The notes under the pieces are model-generated. The model did not search any database, was not told where the DNA came from, and saw nothing but the letters and a program-made list of their open reading frames with translations. The translations under genes and the position numbers were made by a program. Of a stretch of 64,000 nucleotides of DNA, positions 60,052 to 64,000 are shown piece after piece. Position 1 is the stretch's first letter; the number at the start of each line of letters is the position of its first letter. The stretch is from Bacillota bacterium. Its GTDB lineage: Bacteria > Bacillota > SHA-98 > UBA4971. The DNA lies in assembly GCA_014360195.1 (NCBI GenBank), contig JACIXY010000015.1, positions 1 to 64,000 on the forward strand. Reading direction: 5' to 3'.

Positions 60052-60080
60052 TTGTCCCCGGGAGGCGGAGGTTGTATAAT
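60052..60080 (+). promoter_or_regulatory. Promoter of hpt-guaA
   Basis: TTGTCC (60052-60057), 17-bp spacer, TATAAT (60075-60080). Predicted start near 60087, about 40 bases before the hpt start. Confidence 0.7.
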
Positions 60081-60102
60081 GTACACGTTGTTCCAGCCGA
60101 CG

Positions 60103-60126
60103 GACCAAGAGAGAGTGGAGGGATCA

Positions 60127-60137
<11 letters not shown>
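60103..60137. repeat. Possible remnant of the dispersed repeat at the hpt start
   Basis: CCAAGAGAGAGTG followed by GAGGGATCAATGAACCCTCACTTAG resembles the short form's centre (CTCAAAGAGAGAGTG) joined to its right border (for example GAGGAACCAACGAACCCTTACTTAG at 33578-33602). If so, the repeat supplies the ribosome binding site, the start codon and the first codons of hpt. Confidence 0.4.
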
Positions 60138-60716
<579 letters not shown>

Positions 60717-60720
<4 letters not shown>

Positions 60721-62246
60721 TCGCGATCCTGGACTTCGGCTCACAGTACAGCATGCTCATCGCCCGCAAGGTGCGGGAGCTTTCGGTCTACTGCGAGATC
60801 CTTCCGCATGACACGCCCGCATCCCGGCTGGCGGCGCTGGGGCCCGAGGGCATCATCCTTTCGGGTGGGCCGTCAAGCGTATACGAGGAGAACGCCCCCG
60901 GCTGCGACGGGCGGATCTTCGAGATGGGCGTCCCGGTGCTCGGGATCTGCTACGGGATGCAGCTCATGGCGCACGTCCTCGGAGGGGACGTGGCCCGTTC
61001 CGGCCTGCGGGAGTACGGCAAAACCACGGTCTTCGTGGACGACCCGTCCGACCTCTTTGCTGGCATTGGGTCCAGCTTCACCTCGTGGATGAGCCACCAG
61101 GACCGTGTGAACACGCCGCCTGGTGGGTTCGACGTCATTGCCCACACCGCCAGCACCCCCATCGCGGCCATGCGCGACCGCGGGCGAAAGCTTTACGCGC
61201 TCCAGTTCCACCCCGAGGTGGTCCATACCGAGCGCGGCAAGGAGATCCTGGCGAACTTCCTCTTCAGGGTATGCGGATGCGAGAGGTCGTGGACTCCCGG
61301 TAGGTTCATCGAGGACCAGGTGGACCGCATCCGGGAGGAGGTGGGCGACGGGCGCGCCATCGCTGCGCTGTCAGGCGGGGTCGACTCGTCGGTAGCTGCG
61401 CTGCTGGTTCACCGGGCAATCGGGGACAGGCTTACCTGCGTTTTCGTTGACACGGGCCTGCTCCGGAAGGGCGAGCCCGAGCAGGTGAAGGCCACGTTTG
61501 GAGAGCACTTTAACATGAACCTGCGCGCCGTTGACGCGCGGGAGAGGTTTATGGCGGCGCTGCGAGGGGTGGTGGATCCCGAGGAAAAACGCAAGAGGAT
61601 CGGCCGGGAGTTCATCAGCGTGTTCGAGGAGGAGGCCCGGCGGTGTGGGGAGGTTGACTTCCTCGTCCAGGGCACGCTGTATCCTGACGTCATCGAGAGT
61701 GCAGGATCCCATCTCGGCCCCGCTGCCAAGATCAAGTCCCACCACAACGTCGGCGGGCTTCCGGAGACCATGCGGCTTCGGCTCATCGAGCCCCTGCGCT
61801 ATCTCTTCAAGGATGAGGTCCGGGTCATTGGGCGAGACCTCGGGCTTCCCGCCTCAATAATCGAGCGCCACCCGTTCCCAGGGCCTGGCCTCGCTGTGCG
61901 GGTGGTGGGCGAGGTAACGCCCGAGAGCCTGGAGATCGTGCGCGAGGCTGACGCCATCGTCGAGGAAGAAACGAAGGCCGCTGGGCTCTACACCAGGGTC
62001 TGGCAGGCATTCGCGGTGCTCCTGGACGTGCGAAGCGTGGGCGTGATGGGGGACATGCGCACCTACGAGCGGCCTGTGGTAATTCGTGCCGTGACGAGCG
62101 AGGACGGTATGACGTGCGACTGGGCGAGGCTGCCGAGCGAGGTGCTCGAGAGAATCTCCACGCGCATCGTCAACGAGGTCAAAGGCGTGAACCGTGTGGT
62201 CTACGACATAAGCACGAAGCCGCCGGCCACGATCGAGTGGGAGTAG
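60717..62246 (+). CDS. guaA: GMP synthase (glutamine-hydrolysing)
   Basis: Converts XMP to GMP with glutamine. Amidotransferase domain: nucleophile Cys77 in [16 protein letters not shown] and FHPEV near 164. ATP pyrophosphatase loop [20 protein letters not shown] near 216-235. The dimerisation domain has [20 protein letters not shown] near 341, [11 protein letters not shown] near 382 and the closing [13 protein letters not shown]. Length 509 is normal. ATG 60717 overlaps hpt (ATGA). The long frame starting at 60276 is an artefact. Confidence 0.96.
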
Positions 62247-62704
62247 CGTTCCGGTGCACCCAGTTCACGGGGCCCGGGCTCCATTGCCCGCTCAACGCGG
62301 CGAAAGGCGCATCTACCGGCCGCACAAGCGCAATGTCAGCGGAGGTGCGCAGGTTGCGCCGGTGTCGCGCGCGCTGGGGCTGAGTCCTTTTGAACGCTGG
62401 GGCCGAAAGGCCCCATCCATCCCGACGCATCATGTTCCTACAGGTCGGATGACAAGGCCCCTGCGGAGCCTCAACAGCTACCGCAAGGGCCTTGTAGTCT
62501 ACATAGCATCCTTTGGGCGCCGAGTCGATCATCACAGATCGCCGCTGCTCTGCCGCACTCTGATGTGCTCCAGGTTGCGAGCCTTGCGCTTCCCTAACGA
62601 ATGTCGAAGGACCCCGTCTCAGGATGCAGGAGCCTCGTCGGCTGCAGGCAAAGAGGCAAGCGCCTTTTCCTCGGGCGTGCTTCTGGCTTCCAACCGTCCT
62701 CGCA
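62247..62704. other. Convergent intergenic region without recognised gene
   Basis: 458 bp between guaA and the convergent permease gene. It contains a perfect GGGGCC-GAAA-GGCCCC hairpin at 62400-62415 and an arm pair AAGGCCC / GGGCCTT at 62454-62494, either of which might act in termination, though T-runs are lacking. No coding sequence or repeat copy was recognised. Confidence 0.4.
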
Positions 62705-64000
62705 TCAGGTCATAAGTGGCAGGATGAACCTGATGACGAAGAGCACCGCAAGCACCCACATGGTTACACTTATCTCCTTCGCCCTGCCAGCCAATAGCTT
62801 GATGATGACGTACCCGAGAACGCCGAACACCAGGCCTTCCGCTATGCTGTACGCGAACGGCATCATGGCGATTGCGAGGAACGCGGGGATCGCCTCGGTG
62901 AAGTCGGTGAAATCGATCTTCATGACCGGCTCCATCATGAAGATGCCCACGATGATGAGGGCCGGAGCCGTGGCGGCGGCCGGGATCAGCTTCACGAGCG
63001 GTGCGAAGAACAGCGACAGCAGGAACAGCACCGCCACCGTGACCGCCGTGAGGCCCGTGCGGCCGCCCTCGGCGACTCCTGATGCGCTCTCGATGTAGGT
63101 GGTTATCGTGCTGGTCCCGAAGACTGCTCCGCCGATGGTGCCCACCGCGTCTGCAAGGAGCGCCTGGTCAGCTCTGGGCAACTCCCCTTTTTCGTTCAGG
63201 AAGCCGGCCTTCGTCGAGACACCGATGAGAGTGCCCGCCGTATCGAAGAGGTCAACGAAGGTGAAGGTGAAGATCACGGTTATGAGACCCACATCGAGCA
63301 GGCCCCCGAAGTCCATCTGGAGGAAGGTCGGGGCGAGGCTCGGCGGGGCACCGACAATGTCCGCAAGGCCCCTCGGCGCGGGGTTCAACTTGAATATCAT
63401 CCCTACGACCGTGGTGATGAGGATGCCGAGGAGGAGCGACCCCTTGACGCGCCGCGAGATCAAGAAACCCATCACCGCAAGGCCGAAGAGGGACAGAAGA
63501 ACGTTGGGAGAGGTTATGTCCCCGAGGCTCACGAGCGTGGCAGGGTTCTTTACGATTATCCCGGCCTCCTGCATCCCTATGAACGCGATGAAGAGGCCGA
63601 TGCCCACGCTCACGGCGAGCTTGAGGGTCATCGGTACGCCGTTGATGATAGCCCTTCGGACCGGGAGGAGCGTCAGTATCAGGAAGATCACACCGTCAAC
63701 GAACACTGCAGCAAGGGCCGTTTGCCAGCTTATGCCCATCCCGAGGACCACTGTGAATGCAAAAAAGGCGTTCAAGCCCATTCCCGGTGCCATCGCAAAC
63801 GGGTAGTTCGCATAGAACGCCATAATGAGTGTGCCCAGGGTGGCGCCGAGGATGGTCGCGACCATCACGGCCCCAACATCCATGCCCGTGTTCCCGAGAA
63901 TGGAGGGGTTGACGATAATGATGTAGGCCATTGTCATGAATGTCGTGATGCCTGCTATGATCTCGGTTCTTACGTTGGTTCGGTTCTCTCTCAGGTGGAA
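62705..64000 (-). CDS. AzgA/PbuG-type purine permease (5' end outside window)
   Basis: NCS2-family nucleobase permease (adenine, guanine or hypoxanthine). AYIIIVNPSILGNTGMDVGA, NYPFAMAPGMGLNAFFAF, TFTFVDLFDTAGTLIGVSTK and TSTITTYIESASGVAEGGRT are hallmarks. The frame stays open to the window edge: the 21 codons before Met 63937 read RENRTNVRTEIIAGITTF, which is the family N-terminus, so ATG 63937 is internal and about 10 residues are missing. A purine riboswitch is often found upstream of such genes but would lie beyond 64000. It faces hpt-guaA, so the end of the window is a purine salvage locus. Confidence 0.93.
   Translation of the reverse strand, partial: FHLRENRTNVRTEIIAGITTFMTMAYIIIVNPSILGNTGMDVGAVMVATILGATLGTLIMAFYANYPFAMAPGMGLNAFFAFTVVLGMGISWQTALAAVFVDGVIFLILTLLPVRRAIINGVPMTLKLAVSVGIGLFIAFIGMQEAGIIVKNPATLVSLGDITSPNVLLSLFGLAVMGFLISRRVKGSLLLGILITTVVGMIFKLNPAPRGLADIVGAPPSLAPTFLQMDFGGLLDVGLITVIFTFTFVDLFDTAGTLIGVSTKAGFLNEKGELPRADQALLADAVGTIGGAVFGTSTITTYIESASGVAEGGRTGLTAVTVAVLFLLSLFFAPLVKLIPAAATAPALIIVGIFMMEPVMKIDFTDFTEAIPAFLAIAMMPFAYSIAEGLVFGVLGYVIIKLLAGRAKEISVTMWVLAVLFVIRFILPLMT

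Noticed and set aside
63938-64000. Purine riboswitch before the permease gene
   Set aside because: The coding frame continues to the window edge, so any riboswitch lies outside the window.

Overview
The window is 64 kb of GC-rich bacterial chromosome, most likely from an anaerobic or thermophilic member of the Bacillota (Firmicutes). The evidence is a complete T-box leader, the TsaE-TsaB-RimI-TsaD gene order, a MazEF/EndoA-type pair, LacI-type carbon regulation, a SpoIID-domain protein, an LCP-family cell-wall protein, an AzgA/PbuG purine permease and many GTG/TTG starts with strong purine-rich ribosome binding sites. Tungstate uptake plus two alpha-glucan hydrolases fits a saccharolytic fermenter, but I cannot name a genus. 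No rRNA, CRISPR array, prophage or transposase gene was seen.

Layout. 1-5.7 kb: a secreted GH57 and a cytosolic GH13 enzyme, for starch or maltodextrin use. 6-8.5 kb: a histidine-type T-box, an amino-acid ABC binding protein and permease without an ATPase, then tRNA-Arg. 8.7-10.7 kb: a decayed iron alcohol dehydrogenase and an NhaC-like antiporter. 10.9-17.6 kb: a SNF2 helicase with a SWIM partner, a UPF0251 regulator and an FMN alpha-hydroxy-acid dehydrogenase. 17.7-27.6 kb (minus): a LacI-regulated carbohydrate locus with an unrecognised 915-residue protein, a binding protein, two permeases and a GH5-like enzyme. 28-33.5 kb: a DUF1848 protein, a PadR / small Cys-His protein / split-permease cassette and a CorA transporter behind a long leader. 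34-35.3 kb: a diguanylate cyclase. 35.4-41 kb (minus): five hydrolases acting on D-amino-acid, N-acyl and gamma-glutamyl compounds. 41.3-42 kb: MazEF. 42-49 kb: tRNA t6A genes, LCP protein, ComB, SpoIID-like protein. 48.9-51.3 kb: an amino-acid permease and a lipoprotein. 51.4-60 kb: a tungstate/molybdenum cofactor operon (tupABC, two moeA-type genes, moaA, moaC, a MOSC-MogA fusion) behind a probable Moco/Tuco riboswitch. 60-64 kb: hpt, guaA and a purine permease cut by the window end.

Three features run through the window. First, a family of about 50-200 bp palindromic repeats with CTAAGTG...CACTTAG ends lies between genes in about ten copies. The long form carries a bidirectional-terminator-like hairpin, two copies supply the stop codon of the upstream gene, and one apparent remnant supplies the hpt start. 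Second, many otherwise conserved proteins (TsaE, MoaA, LacI, SNF2, NhaC-like antiporter, SpoIID-like protein, the unknown glycan-locus protein) carry low-complexity insertions encoded by short DNA repeats. Third, several transcripts have long structured leaders (T-box, Moco-like, corA). All positions and motifs were read by eye; no similarity search was run.
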